Below, in pieces: positions 9,250 through 17,651 of a stretch of DNA of 64,000 nucleotides (within the stretch, counting starts at the first letter, position 1; the number at the start of each line of letters is the position of its first letter). The position numbers were made by a program, and so were the translations under genes. The notes under the pieces are model-generated. The model made no database searches and was not told the origin of the DNA. It saw only the letters and a program-made list of their open reading frames with translations. This DNA comes from Singulisphaera sp045290345 (GTDB taxonomy: Bacteria; Planctomycetota; Planctomycetia; Isosphaerales; Isosphaeraceae): assembly GCF_045290345.1 (NCBI RefSeq), contig NZ_CP155447.1, forward strand, positions 9,300,001-9,364,000, read 5' to 3'.

Positions 9250-9492
9250 GGGAACGACCTCCTTGTCGTTGCATGCCTCATCGTGAGGCACCGACCGCGA
9301 AACTTATCTCCATGGCAACTTTACGTCAACACCAAGACGCGACGATCCACGATCCTGACGATGCCCTCTTTCCTGAGCGTGCGATTCCGCCAGATTTGAC
9401 CACGCGCTTCGCTTCGATACGATGATTCATGGTCTCTGTGCTGGTTGCCAATTGTGTTCGATCCGTTCTGACGTCCGAGATTTTGAGGAACC

Positions 9493-10377
9493 ATGATGCC
9501 CTCTCCCGGTGCTCGACTGCGTGCGGCATGGGTGGAACAGCCGATTTCCATTCCCGGTGCCTTCAACGCCCTGACAGCGAAGCTCGCGGAACGACTTGGC
9601 TTCTCCGCGGTCTACCTGTCGGGTGGAGCGCTCTCGGCCGGCTGGGCGGGGCTGCCAGATATCGGACTGCTGTCGCTTTCCGAGTTTGTGGAACAAGCCG
9701 CCGTGATTGCCCGCGCGACCACACTTCCGTTGCTCTGCGATGCCGACACCGGATTCGGAGAGGCGATCAACGTGGCACGGACCATTCAACTCTTCGAACA
9801 AGCAGGGGCCGCAGGAGTTCACCTCGAGGACCAGGTGCTCCCCAAGCGTTGCGGGCACCTTACGGGAAAGTCCTTGATAGAAACCTCGGCCATGGCCGCG
9901 AAGATCCGTGCGGCTGTCGAAGCTCGTCGCGACCCCGATTTCGTCATCATCGCGCGAACCGACGCCCGGTCGGTCGAAGGATTCGATGCCGCGGTCGATC
10001 GGGCGCGCGCCTATCGGGTGGCCGGAGCTGACATGATTTTCCCGGAAGCCCTCGAGTCGGCGGCGGAGTTCGCCTCGTTCGCGAAACGCGTCGAGGGTCC
10101 CAAAATCGCCAACATGACCGAGTTCGGACGCGGTCCATTGCTCACGCTCGATGAACTGGGGGGGTTGGGATACCAGGCCGCGCTGTTCCCGCTGACTGCA
10201 TTTCGCGCGGCGATGCATGCCGCCGAACTGACGCTCAAGGAACTTCGCAATGCAGGTACCCAACGCGGAATTCTCGACCAGATGCAAACCCGCGCCGAAC
10301 TCTACGAGTTGCTCGGTTACACCGACTGGGAGAAGCGCGATCGGGGCTACTTCTCAGGGGAGCCCAGTGGTTCCTAG
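9493..10377 (+). CDS. prpB: Methylisocitrate lyase-like enzyme (PEP mutase/ICL superfamily)
   Basis: 294 residues, the usual PrpB length. PrpB cleaves 2-methylisocitrate to pyruvate and succinate in the methylcitrate cycle. Visible signatures are the SGGALSAGWAGLPD start, the metal-binding DADTGFG segment, and PKRCGH with the catalytic Cys120, then IIARTDA. ATG 9493 follows GAGGAACC; a second ATG is the very next codon. No PrpC or PrpD gene is adjacent, so it stands alone here, and another 2,3-dicarboxylate or oxaloacetate lyase activity cannot be excluded. It is transcribed divergently from the glycosyltransferase across a 243-base gap. Confidence 0.82.
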   Translation: MMPSPGARLRAAWVEQPISIPGAFNALTAKLAERLGFSAVYLSGGALSAGWAGLPDIGLLSLSEFVEQAAVIARATTLPLLCDADTGFGEAINVARTIQLFEQAGAAGVHLEDQVLPKRCGHLTGKSLIETSAMAAKIRAAVEARRDPDFVIIARTDARSVEGFDAAVDRARAYRVAGADMIFPEALESAAEFASFAKRVEGPKIANMTEFGRGPLLTLDELGGLGYQAALFPLTAFRAAMHAAELTLKELRNAGTQRGILDQMQTRAELYELLGYTDWEKRDRGYFSGEPSGS

Positions 10378-11122
10378 CAAATCTCTGGCCGCGCGCCGAT
10401 TGACCCCTCCAACCGTTCTGATACATTGGATATGAGTCCTCGGAACGGTCACGTCTCGAGGTTTGGAATCGGTCCGGCTCATCCTGAGGGTTTTGCTTAT
10501 TGGGCAGACCAGGAAAGCTATGATCGATCTTGTTGTTATATTTGACTTTCGGTCGCGTGGTCTAAGCAATTGCCCATCCGGCGGAAGCGGGAATCGGCGT
10601 GGCTGACCGGCGCTGAAAACGACACTCCACCCCCATACCTCAACGCGAGGGGCCGGCGATGCTAACGAGTTTCGCGCTTTGGCTGGTCTCGACGCTCATT
10701 GGGATAGCGGTCGCTCTGACCGCTGGGTGCCAGGGTTCCGGTATGTCATTCGCGTCCGTCCGAGGACGGATGCGAAGTGGCGCCGAGGCATGGCTTCGGG
10801 GGTTAGGACAGTACGGGAACAGCAGTTTTCCGACCAGGTATGCTCTCCTGGTCGTGACGACAGGTGCCTCGGCTTATCCGCCGCGACACTGTACGGCCGC
10901 ATCCTGGAATGCTCTCGTTCGCCGAGAGGGTTCTGGTGGCGGTTCTATAGCTAGTCTCGACGACCCTCTGGGTTGGACAGTCCTCGTTGGAGCCGGTTTG
11001 AGTCGTTGACGGCGTTGGTGCCAGTCGCTTCGGAAGTGCTTTCGCTCCGGACCCCGCCCTTTCTGGCCGGGGATACGGCAGCGCGTCGAAAGACTTCCTA
11101 AGTGGAAAGGCAAGGCGCCGAC
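10378..11122. other. Long non-coding gap before rny
   Basis: About 745 bases without a convincing gene. The right half (10706-10928) is dense in stable hairpins and is listed separately. An open frame at 10659-11009 (+) begins with a hydrophobic, lipoprotein-like stretch ending in AGC, but its codon choice is mixed and it matches no family I know. Confidence 0.5.
10706..10928. ncRNA. Candidate structured RNA: cluster of hairpins upstream of rny
   Basis: Five hairpins occur within 223 bases. Arms are 10706-10712 with 10718-10724 (7 pairs); 10749-10760 with 10765-10776 (12 pairs, one G-U, CGAG loop); 10783-10789 with 10793-10799 (7 pairs, one G-U); 10831-10838 with 10847-10854 (8 perfect pairs); and 10912-10917 with 10923-10928 (6 pairs). 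I checked for landmarks of tmRNA, RNase P RNA and SRP RNA and saw none. It could be a free RNA, the leader of the RNase Y transcript, or chance structure in high-GC DNA. The strand is not settled; plus is preferred because rny follows. Confidence 0.35.
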
Positions 11123-12676
11123 GTGATCGAGGCGACCATAGGCCTGATCGGAATGATTTTCGGAGTCGCCGCCGGGCTGTCGGGGGCTTTCGTCGTCGCT
11201 CGACACCGCGCCAAAATGGCGCGAGGTGAAGCCCAAATCATTATCGCCAATGCGGGTCGCGAGGCCGAGACGATTCGCAAAGAGGCGGATATTCAGTCTA
11301 AGCAAGAGGCGCTCCGCCGTCGCGAAGCCATTGATGCGGAAACCGAAGAGGTTCGCAAAGGGTTTCGCGAGCAAGAGAAACGGTTCGAGAAGCGTGCGGA
11401 CCTCCTCGACCAGAAGCTCGATCTGATCAATAAAAAAGAACGAGACTTCGAGCACGTTCAGCGGTATCTGGCCGAACAGCAAGAAGAGCTCACACGCCGG
11501 AATCAAGAGGTCAAACTCACTTTGACCGAGCAGCGGGACGTGCTCCATCGCGTCGCTCAGCTTGGTCCCGACGAGGCCCGAACGCTGCTTCTCAAACGCC
11601 TGGATACGGAATTGCGGCATGAGGTTGGCGGCTTGATCCTCAAGCACGAGCAGATGCTTCGGGAGACATGCCAGCAGAAGGCCCGCGAGGTTCTCGCCAC
11701 GGCCATTCAGCGATATGCGGCCTCGCATACCGCCGAGACCACGGTGAGCACCGTCGATATCCCGAGCGATGATATGAAGGGTCGAATCATCGGCCGCGAG
11801 GGCCGCAACATCCGCGCCTTCGAGAAAGCCACGGGGGTCGACGTCATCGTCGATGATACTCCGGGCATCGTCATCGTGACCGGGTTCGATAACATCAGAC
11901 GTGAGATCGCCAAGCTCTCGCTCGAGAAGCTGATCATGGACGGGCGGATCCATCCGACCCGGATTGAGGAGATCGTCAAAGAGACCCAAGAGGAGATGGA
12001 GCAACACATCCGCCAACTCGGTCAGGCCGCCGCCCAGGAGGCGAATGTGCCGGCTCTGCACGATCGATTGCTCGATATGCTGGGTCGGCTCAAGTTCCGC
12101 ACCAGCTACTCTCAGAACGTCCTGCAGCACTCGCTCGAGGTGGCCTACCTGACAGGTCTGATGGCCGAGGAGATCGGTCTCGATGGGGCGCTTGGTCGGC
12201 GCTGTGGCTTGCTGCACGACATCGGCAAAGCCGCTGATCACGAGATGGAGGGGGGACACCCCGTCATCGGCGCGGAACTGACGAAACGGTATGGTGAACG
12301 ACCCGAAGTCGTCCACGCCGCTCTCGGGCATCACGACGACCTGAGACCGGATACCCCGTACACCGTTCTGGTCGCCGCGGCCGATGCGGTCAGTGCGAGT
12401 CGACCCGGCGCAAGGCGCGAGACGCTGGATAAATATGTCCGCCGCCTCGAAGACCTCGAAGCCCTCGCGTGCGGCTTCCCCGGCGTAGAGCAGGCCTATG
12501 CGATTCAGGCGGGACGGGAAATCCGGGTGATCGCCGATAGTCACCAACTCGGGGACGAAGCCGCCGCCAAACTCTGTCGGGATATTGCGAAAGCCGTTCA
12601 ACAACAACTGACCTATCCCGGCGAAGTCAAAGTCACGGTCTTGCGTGAGACGCGCAACGTCGAATTTGCTCGCTAA
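11123..12676 (+). CDS. rny: Ribonuclease Y
   Basis: 517 residues, the expected length for this membrane-anchored endoribonuclease that starts mRNA decay. Order of parts: N-terminal transmembrane helix (about residues 3-25), long charged coiled coil (about 30-200), KH domain with GRIIGREGRNIRAFE (about 215-275), then an HD domain with LLHDIGKA providing the metal-binding His-Asp. The start is GTG; 11123 puts the hydrophobic segment at the very N-terminus, while an in-frame GTG at 11102 would add seven residues. The ymdB homologue follows 104 bases later, the same order as in many Firmicutes and Deinococci, which supports the identification. Confidence 0.93.
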   Translation: MIEATIGLIGMIFGVAAGLSGAFVVARHRAKMARGEAQIIIANAGREAETIRKEADIQSKQEALRRREAIDAETEEVRKGFREQEKRFEKRADLLDQKLDLINKKERDFEHVQRYLAEQQEELTRRNQEVKLTLTEQRDVLHRVAQLGPDEARTLLLKRLDTELRHEVGGLILKHEQMLRETCQQKAREVLATAIQRYAASHTAETTVSTVDIPSDDMKGRIIGREGRNIRAFEKATGVDVIVDDTPGIVIVTGFDNIRREIAKLSLEKLIMDGRIHPTRIEEIVKETQEEMEQHIRQLGQAAAQEANVPALHDRLLDMLGRLKFRTSYSQNVLQHSLEVAYLTGLMAEEIGLDGALGRRCGLLHDIGKAADHEMEGGHPVIGAELTKRYGERPEVVHAALGHHDDLRPDTPYTVLVAAADAVSASRPGARRETLDKYVRRLEDLEALACGFPGVEQAYAIQAGREIRVIADSHQLGDEAAAKLCRDIAKAVQQQLTYPGEVKVTVLRETRNVEFAR

Positions 12677-12780
12677 GCCCACGCTCCGCCGCATGATGGC
12701 AGCCGAGCGTGGGAAATTTGCATTTCGAACCCGAATCCCTCACGGGCAAGAGTTCGACGAGATCCAGAGGTCGAAATCCT

Positions 12781-13599
12781 ATGCCCCTGAAAATTCTGTT
12801 CATCGGTGACGTCGTCGGATCGCCCGGCCGAAAGATCGTCAGCCAACTCCTCCCGCGCTTGATCCACCGCTGGAATCTCGGGCTCGTGATCTGCAACGCC
12901 GAGAATTCGGCGGGAGGCTCAGGGCTGACGATCAAGTGCTACGAAGAGCTGGTCGAAGCGGGAGTCGACGTCTTCACACTGGGAGACCATGTCTATCGCA
13001 AAGACGAGGTCTTTACCCTGTTCGAACGTACCGACCGTCTGCTCAGACCGGCGAACTTTCCGCTCGATTCCCCCGGAGAAGAAGCCGTTGTCGTGCAGGC
13101 CAAGGACGGGACCATGGTCGGCGTCTTCACGGTCCTTGGTCGGACCTTCATGCGACCGGTCGACTGTACGCTCCGCGCGGCCGACCGCGTCCTGGATCGA
13201 CTTGCTCCGCTGGCGAAGGTCATCGTCGTCGACATCCATGCCGAAGCAACCAGTGATAAGCAACTCCTGGGACGCTACCTGGATGGGCGGGTGTCCGCTG
13301 TCCTGGGCACACACACTCACGTCGTCACGGCCGATGAGCGAATCCTTCCTCGCGGTACGGCGTACCAGACCGACGTCGGCATGACCGGCCCACACGACTC
13401 GATCCTTGGCCGTCGCTACGATCGGGTGCTCGCGGCTAACCTGAGCTTCGTTCCGCACTACTTCGAGGTTGCTACCGGCGACCCTCGCCTCAACGCCGCA
13501 CTCCTTGAGGTCGATCCCGAGACAGGTGAAGCGCTCTCGATCCAGCGAATCGGCATCGATCAGGAGGAAGCCCTGAGACTCATGACCAACTCGGCGTGA
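12781..13599 (+). CDS. ymdB: YmdB-like metallophosphoesterase (TIGR00282 family)
   Basis: 272 residues, typical for this family of dinuclear-metal phosphoesterases with cyclic-nucleotide phosphodiesterase activity. Metal ligands are visible in order: FIGDVVG (Asp8), CNAENS (Asn and Glu), DIHAE and GTHTH. The third motif, usually GNH, reads GDH here. ATG 12781 was chosen because it begins directly with the core (MPLKILFIGD); the frame is open 24 codons upstream without a better start. It sits behind rny, a widespread gene pair, suggesting a shared role in RNA turnover or signalling. Only 20 bases separate its stop from that of the convergent kinase-like gene. Confidence 0.9.
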   Translation: MPLKILFIGDVVGSPGRKIVSQLLPRLIHRWNLGLVICNAENSAGGSGLTIKCYEELVEAGVDVFTLGDHVYRKDEVFTLFERTDRLLRPANFPLDSPGEEAVVVQAKDGTMVGVFTVLGRTFMRPVDCTLRAADRVLDRLAPLAKVIVVDIHAEATSDKQLLGRYLDGRVSAVLGTHTHVVTADERILPRGTAYQTDVGMTGPHDSILGRRYDRVLAANLSFVPHYFEVATGDPRLNAALLEVDPETGEALSIQRIGIDQEEALRLMTNSA

Positions 13600-13619
13600 G
13601 GCTCAGCCGGCTTGTTCTA

Positions 13620-14618
13620 TCAATGAAACTCGCCCGAGACGTGGCGGAGCAGTCGCTCTAGCCCGCGTTCAATTCCCCGGGCGACTGCGTTGGAGTCTTC
13701 GAAAACGCGCTTTTCAAGAAAGTGCCAGCGAACCCAGTGGCCCACCCCAAGCAGGGCGGCCGACGCGTCAAACGCATCGATCAACACCCCTTCGGAACTA
13801 TCGAGCGGACGGACCGCCGAGTAGGCGTTGAGCGCTTCGGCTCGCGCCCAGCGATCTTCTTCCACCCATTCGGCCAAGAGCCGGGCCAGATCGCCCGAGA
13901 CGACATCGACCCGCATCGCTCCAAAATCGATCAGACCGGTTAGGGTCTCGCCCTCAAACAGCAGGTGATCGGAACGAACATCACGCAAACAGGGCTGGAG
14001 CCTACAAGTCATGGAGGCCGCCTGCTTGAGATGCTCCTGGTAGCGTGGAGTGACACGACGAGCGACGTCCAACCACCGAAGCGCGTGGCCTCGTGCCGGA
14101 TCACCTGCGGTCCCTTCCACGGCCGCTTGAAGCAAGTCAAAGCCGCCTCGGAGCAGGGCCCTGATCTCCTCGAGTCGATGTCCCAGCCCTGGGCTCGGTC
14201 CGAACCTCGACCACGAGGCCATGGCTTGATGGAATGAGGCGAGGGCCGTGAATCCGGCGCGGAGTCGAACTCGTTCGGGCGGACGTTCGAGCGCGGCCGA
14301 TCCGGGCATCCAGGGGGAGACGTCCCAGAGCCGGCCGCTCTGCTCCTGAAAGGTTCGTCCCATGCGATCTTGGAGCGGAATGGGAACAAAGCCAAGTGAT
14401 TCCGCCATGAACAGCCACTCATGGATCTGCCTCAGGTGGGCCATGTCGGTCCCATCCGCGGGCCAGGCACGAGCGACGAGCGAACCCTGACCCGACAGAT
14501 AGCGCCAGAGACTGACGCCGCTGTTTCCGCCCGCATTGCCCAAGGCCTCTGGTTCGGCCACTGGTCGAACCATCGCCGGGTAGTGGGCCAAGACGGAGTG
14601 CAGATCGTCAAGGGTCAT
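13620..14618 (-). CDS. APH/ChoK-fold phosphotransferase (homoserine kinase type II-like)
   Basis: 332 residues with the aminoglycoside-phosphotransferase/protein-kinase-like fold. The catalytic segment reads LRDVRSDHLLFEGETLTGLI followed by DFG: Asp of the catalytic loop, then the Asp-Phe-Gly metal ligand. The usual HxDxxxxN loop is changed (LRDVRSDHLLF), as in several planctomycete members, so the substrate cannot be assigned; small amino alcohols, sugars or amino acids such as homoserine are all possible. It begins three bases after the stop of the upstream acyltransferase on the same strand, so the two genes are almost certainly co-transcribed. Confidence 0.75.
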   Translation of the reverse strand: MTLDDLHSVLAHYPAMVRPVAEPEALGNAGGNSGVSLWRYLSGQGSLVARAWPADGTDMAHLRQIHEWLFMAESLGFVPIPLQDRMGRTFQEQSGRLWDVSPWMPGSAALERPPERVRLRAGFTALASFHQAMASWSRFGPSPGLGHRLEEIRALLRGGFDLLQAAVEGTAGDPARGHALRWLDVARRVTPRYQEHLKQAASMTCRLQPCLRDVRSDHLLFEGETLTGLIDFGAMRVDVVSGDLARLLAEWVEEDRWARAEALNAYSAVRPLDSSEGVLIDAFDASAALLGVGHWVRWHFLEKRVFEDSNAVARGIERGLERLLRHVSGEFH

Positions 14619-14621
14619 CGC

Positions 14622-15383
14622 CTAGCCGATCGACCGATCGGCCTCATTGCAGAACGCATCGTTCTCGACCAGGAGTTGTTTCTGGAGGCCCCGAATCGCA
14701 TCCATCATGCGATCGGTCACCGTCGTGAGGACGGACCGATCATAAGGAGGTGTGCTGGGCATATCCGAAAGGTCGATCGGCGGGCCGAAGATGACGCGCG
14801 AATGTGAAGGAGTGGATAATGACTTCAAGACTTCGTTCGACGGCGGTGTGTCGCAAATGAACGCGGGGATCACCGGAACCCGCGCATGAAGCGCCAGGAA
14901 TGCCACCCCCGGCCGCCCAGGGCCGAGTTCTCGCCCCGAGGTCGGCAGGATCCGTCCCTCAGGGAAGACCGGCACAACACGCCCCTGCTCAAGGGTTCGA
15001 AGCGCCGCACGAATTGCGGAGAGATCCTGACCGTCACGTCGAACCGGGATACACCCAAGCCGGACGCAAATGGGGTGGAGTATCCGATTGTCAAAGTATT
15101 CCTGGGCGATGATGAACCCGAGGACTCTCCGACTACCCGCCTGGAGTAGCATGTGATCGATCGAGCAGGTGTGGTTCGCGATCAGGATCGCGGCTCCGTG
15201 CTCCGGCAAAGGGCAGCGGTTCTCCAGACGAAGCCGATGCCAGAGTCCGCAATACAGTCGATTGAGCCAATCGAGCGGGCGAAGAATCCCGACTATCTCC
15301 GGTCGGACTCGGGGCCGAGGCATGAGGACCCAGGGCCCCGCCAGAACCAGCGCCGTTAGGGAGAGCAAGAGACCAGGATTCAT
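14622..15383 (-). CDS. 1-acyl-sn-glycerol-3-phosphate acyltransferase-like protein (PlsC family)
   Basis: 253 residues. It carries the defining NHxxxxD motif as NHTCSID (His71, Asp76) and the substrate-binding FPEGR, with an N-terminal hydrophobic segment (about residues 3-20) for membrane attachment. The likely reaction is transfer of an acyl chain to lysophosphatidic acid or a similar lipid acceptor at the inner membrane. It precedes the kinase-like gene by three bases, forming a two-gene operon. A second PlsC homologue is at 37659-38390, so this one may have a specialised acceptor. Confidence 0.87.
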   Translation of the reverse strand: MNPGLLLSLTALVLAGPWVLMPRPRVRPEIVGILRPLDWLNRLYCGLWHRLRLENRCPLPEHGAAILIANHTCSIDHMLLQAGSRRVLGFIIAQEYFDNRILHPICVRLGCIPVRRDGQDLSAIRAALRTLEQGRVVPVFPEGRILPTSGRELGPGRPGVAFLALHARVPVIPAFICDTPPSNEVLKSLSTPSHSRVIFGPPIDLSDMPSTPPYDRSVLTTVTDRMMDAIRGLQKQLLVENDAFCNEADRSIG

Positions 15384-15548
15384 CCGATCGACTCACCAGC
15401 GTTCGAGACGTTCGCGGATTGCGACCGTTGAGGACAGACCCGCTTGACCTGACACGACATTAAGAGCCAGTTTCATGGATACCGCAATGGCCGATAGAGG
15501 GTCAAGTGGTCCGCGAGCGAGAAGGATCGGGGAGCCGAACTCAGAAGC

Positions 15549-16550
15549 TCAGTTCGTTTTCCGGCGAGATTGACGGCGACGCTGAACGACCGCGGCCGAC
15601 ACGACCAGGCCCCAGAGAGCCCAGGTGGCGGGTTCCGGAACGGGCGGGGCAAGAATTTCCAGATCCCCCTCCAACTCGAGTCCGCTCATGAACCCACCGG
15701 AATTCGGCGCGAACGCCTTCGACCTCATATCGGCGATCGCCGCGTCGCTGAACCGTGTCGAGGGGCTCGTCAGCATTTCCCACTTTGCGGATGCGGCATC
15801 CAGGTAATCACCCGACTGATCATCATGACCACCGACACCAAATGCGTGCATCAATTCGTGCGAGACATTGTGAGCCACCGCCCATTCGAGTTCGTCAAGG
15901 GTTGAGCCATAAGAGAGCTTATCGATGAAGCTGAAACCATTGTTTCCCACGTTAGTGATCCCGATTGCGTTGGGGTTCGGGCCATACGAGGTACCGGACA
16001 CGACACTTAGCGTGTGATTGGTGGGAATGGTAGGGTCGAGGGTGATCTTGGGAGCGAGGCCGCCGCTCAGTTGAAAGGTTTGATTGACATGATCGAGCAC
16101 GGAGTTCGTGAACTCGGCTTGCTGCTCCGAATTGGGGGTTTGCCCACCAAAGTACTTCGTGAGGACCGGGCTGGTGAACCAGGGCTGTGCTCCGCCCGTG
16201 GTCATGACATTGGCTTCGGGGTAGGGACCACTGCTAAAGTTCAGATAGGCATCGGCCTTCCCTCCGGCGGGAATCGAGCTCGAGAACCTTGAGATTGATG
16301 GGGTCGCAGGAGGCGACGGGGGCGGCGTGAAGACGGGCGCAGCGACGGGAACGGGCTTTGGGGGAGTCACGGGGGCGGGAGGAGCCACCGGCGGAGCGGG
16401 TCGCGCTGTGGTGGGAGTGACCGCGTTGCCGCCCGACGACCAGAACGACCAAGAACCTTCGCCATTTGAGATCATGGGCTCAGCCAAGGCGACGGAGCCC
16501 GTGACACTCAAGATCAAGACGCTCAAGAACAACGTCTTCACTGCGGACAT
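15549..16550 (-). CDS. PEP-CTERM-anchored zinc metalloprotease-like protein
   Basis: 333 residues. It has an N-terminal signal peptide ending near residue 23 (VALA), a Pro/Ala-rich linker (about 45-90), a catalytic-looking region, and a C-terminal sorting signal: VPEP, a hydrophobic helix and a basic RRRQSRRK end. That tripartite tail is the PEP-CTERM/exosortase signal for cell-surface display. The zinc motif is HELMHAFGVGGH, an HExxHxxG with the third His one residue later than in classical metzincins. AGGAGGT lies five bases before the ATG. The substrate is unknown; with the linker it may act at the cell surface or in the extracellular matrix. Confidence 0.85.
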   Translation of the reverse strand: MSAVKTLFLSVLILSVTGSVALAEPMISNGEGSWSFWSSGGNAVTPTTARPAPPVAPPAPVTPPKPVPVAAPVFTPPPSPPATPSISRFSSSIPAGGKADAYLNFSSGPYPEANVMTTGGAQPWFTSPVLTKYFGGQTPNSEQQAEFTNSVLDHVNQTFQLSGGLAPKITLDPTIPTNHTLSVVSGTSYGPNPNAIGITNVGNNGFSFIDKLSYGSTLDELEWAVAHNVSHELMHAFGVGGHDDQSGDYLDAASAKWEMLTSPSTRFSDAAIADMRSKAFAPNSGGFMSGLELEGDLEILAPPVPEPATWALWGLVVSAAVVQRRRQSRRKTN

Positions 16551-17234
16551 GGCGAACCTCCTGTTCGTCGGCCCCAGAAGACGCCATCATGGCGTCATCC
16601 CAACTCGGCCGGATACCAACCCCTCGTCCGAATGAATGATTGCGGGCTTATAAGTGATGATCGTGATCGATGCGGCGTGAGGGGCGTTCGAGGAAGAGCA
16701 AGAGGTATGCCAAAGGCCTCGAAAACATCGATATTGCTGGTTTTCGCGGCTTGGATCGCCAGGGATGATGACGGAACGTTTGGCTTGATGAGGACCTACG
16801 TCAAGCGATGGCGTTTCGATTCGTTGTTGCGGGGCGTATGGGGCCGTTCATGTAAAAGGTTTCAAAAGGGGAAGCTTTTACAACTCGTCCGTAAAAATGG
16901 ACACAAACGGAAGAAGTTGCCAAACCCTGTTTGAGGGTGAGTCGCGAATTTCGTGCCCATTGCCAATGCCTATTATTAATAAATGCGACGGCATAACTTC
17001 AGTTGTTGGGTTATTGCACGCGATCAGGACTGTCGGGGACCTGAGTCCGAACCGATTTTTCGTTGCGGCAACGGTTTATCCTGGCTATACTCTTTTTTGC
17101 AGCAATTGATTTGGTGGTCCAATGCGTCGCCTGTGTGGTTTTCGTACTCGCACAGGCCCGGAATGTTCGACGATCCGGATCTGCATCCATTTGCACGACG
17201 AACGGCCGCCGGGTGCCAATGAAGGAGTGATTCA
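16551..17234. other. Intergenic region
   Basis: 684 bases between divergent genes. I find no convincing reading frame. The part around 16960-17110 is clearly richer in A and T and contains the promoter-like element described at 17063-17091. Confidence 0.5.
17063..17091 (+). promoter_or_regulatory. Sigma-70-type promoter candidate for lipoprotein gene
   Basis: TTGCGG (17063-17068), a 17-base spacer and TATACT (17086-17091), followed by a T-rich run. Transcription would begin near 17098 and give a leader of about 135 bases before the GTG at 17235. Confidence 0.4.
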
Positions 17235-17540
17235 GTGAAGCTTTCTTGCAAGATTTGGACCGCGTTCTCTGGCCTGACTCTCTCGCTGGCTTTGCTGAGC
17301 GGATGCAATCACGAAGAAGCCGCTCCCGAAGTTGCTCCCGCCCCTGGCGACGCCGCTCCCGGCACGCCCGCACCGGCCACGGAAACCCCGGCCGCCACGG
17401 CACCCGCCACGCCCGAACCCGGTCCGGCTCTCGAAGCTCCCGCCCCCAGCACGCCCGATGAGCCCAAGCCCGCTCCGGCCGAAGCCCCCGCTGAGAAGCC
17501 CGCTGAGACCCCTGCCGAAACCCCTGCCGAGAAGAAGTAA
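17235..17540 (+). CDS. Pro/Ala-rich lipoprotein
   Basis: 101 residues. The signal peptide ends in a lipobox LLSGC (Cys at about residue 24), so the mature protein should be lipid-anchored. Everything after the Cys is low-complexity Pro/Ala/Glu/Thr, with PAE and PAET units repeated towards the end, and no folded domain is visible. It starts with GTG; GAAGGAG lies seven bases upstream. A strong hairpin follows at 17571. It could be a surface spacer or wall-associated peptide; no function can be assigned. Confidence 0.75.
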   Translation: MKLSCKIWTAFSGLTLSLALLSGCNHEEAAPEVAPAPGDAAPGTPAPATETPAATAPATPEPGPALEAPAPSTPDEPKPAPAEAPAEKPAETPAETPAEKK

Positions 17541-17570
17541 ATTTCTCGCAGTATAGTTTTGATGTTTGCC

Positions 17571-17605
17571 ATGGCCGTCTTCCTTTGATCAGGAAAGACG
17601 GCCAT
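17571..17605. terminator. Bidirectional hairpin terminator
   Basis: Arms 17571-17584 and 17591-17605 pair almost perfectly (one bulged A) around a six-base loop. It lies between two convergent genes and can end transcription from both sides. Confidence 0.7.
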
Positions 17606-17651
17606 AACTATTTACTAGCCCTTCGCGGGTCGACGGCCACGACGTTTCTGT

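Noticed and set aside
10659..11009. Plus-strand frame of 116 codons with a lipoprotein-like start
   Set aside because: Codon choice is mixed, it overlaps the hairpin cluster almost completely and no domain is visible after the signal-like part.
10600..11100. tmRNA, RNase P RNA or SRP RNA in the hairpin-rich gap
   Set aside because: The conserved core sequences of all three were looked for and not found.
10874..12694. Minus-strand open frame of 606 codons opposite rny
   Set aside because: RNase Y on the plus strand has complete KH and HD domains; the reverse frame has no recognisable domain.
16632..16934. Small plus-strand open frame between the metalloprotease and lipoprotein genes
   Set aside because: No ribosome binding site of note, no domain and unlike codon use.
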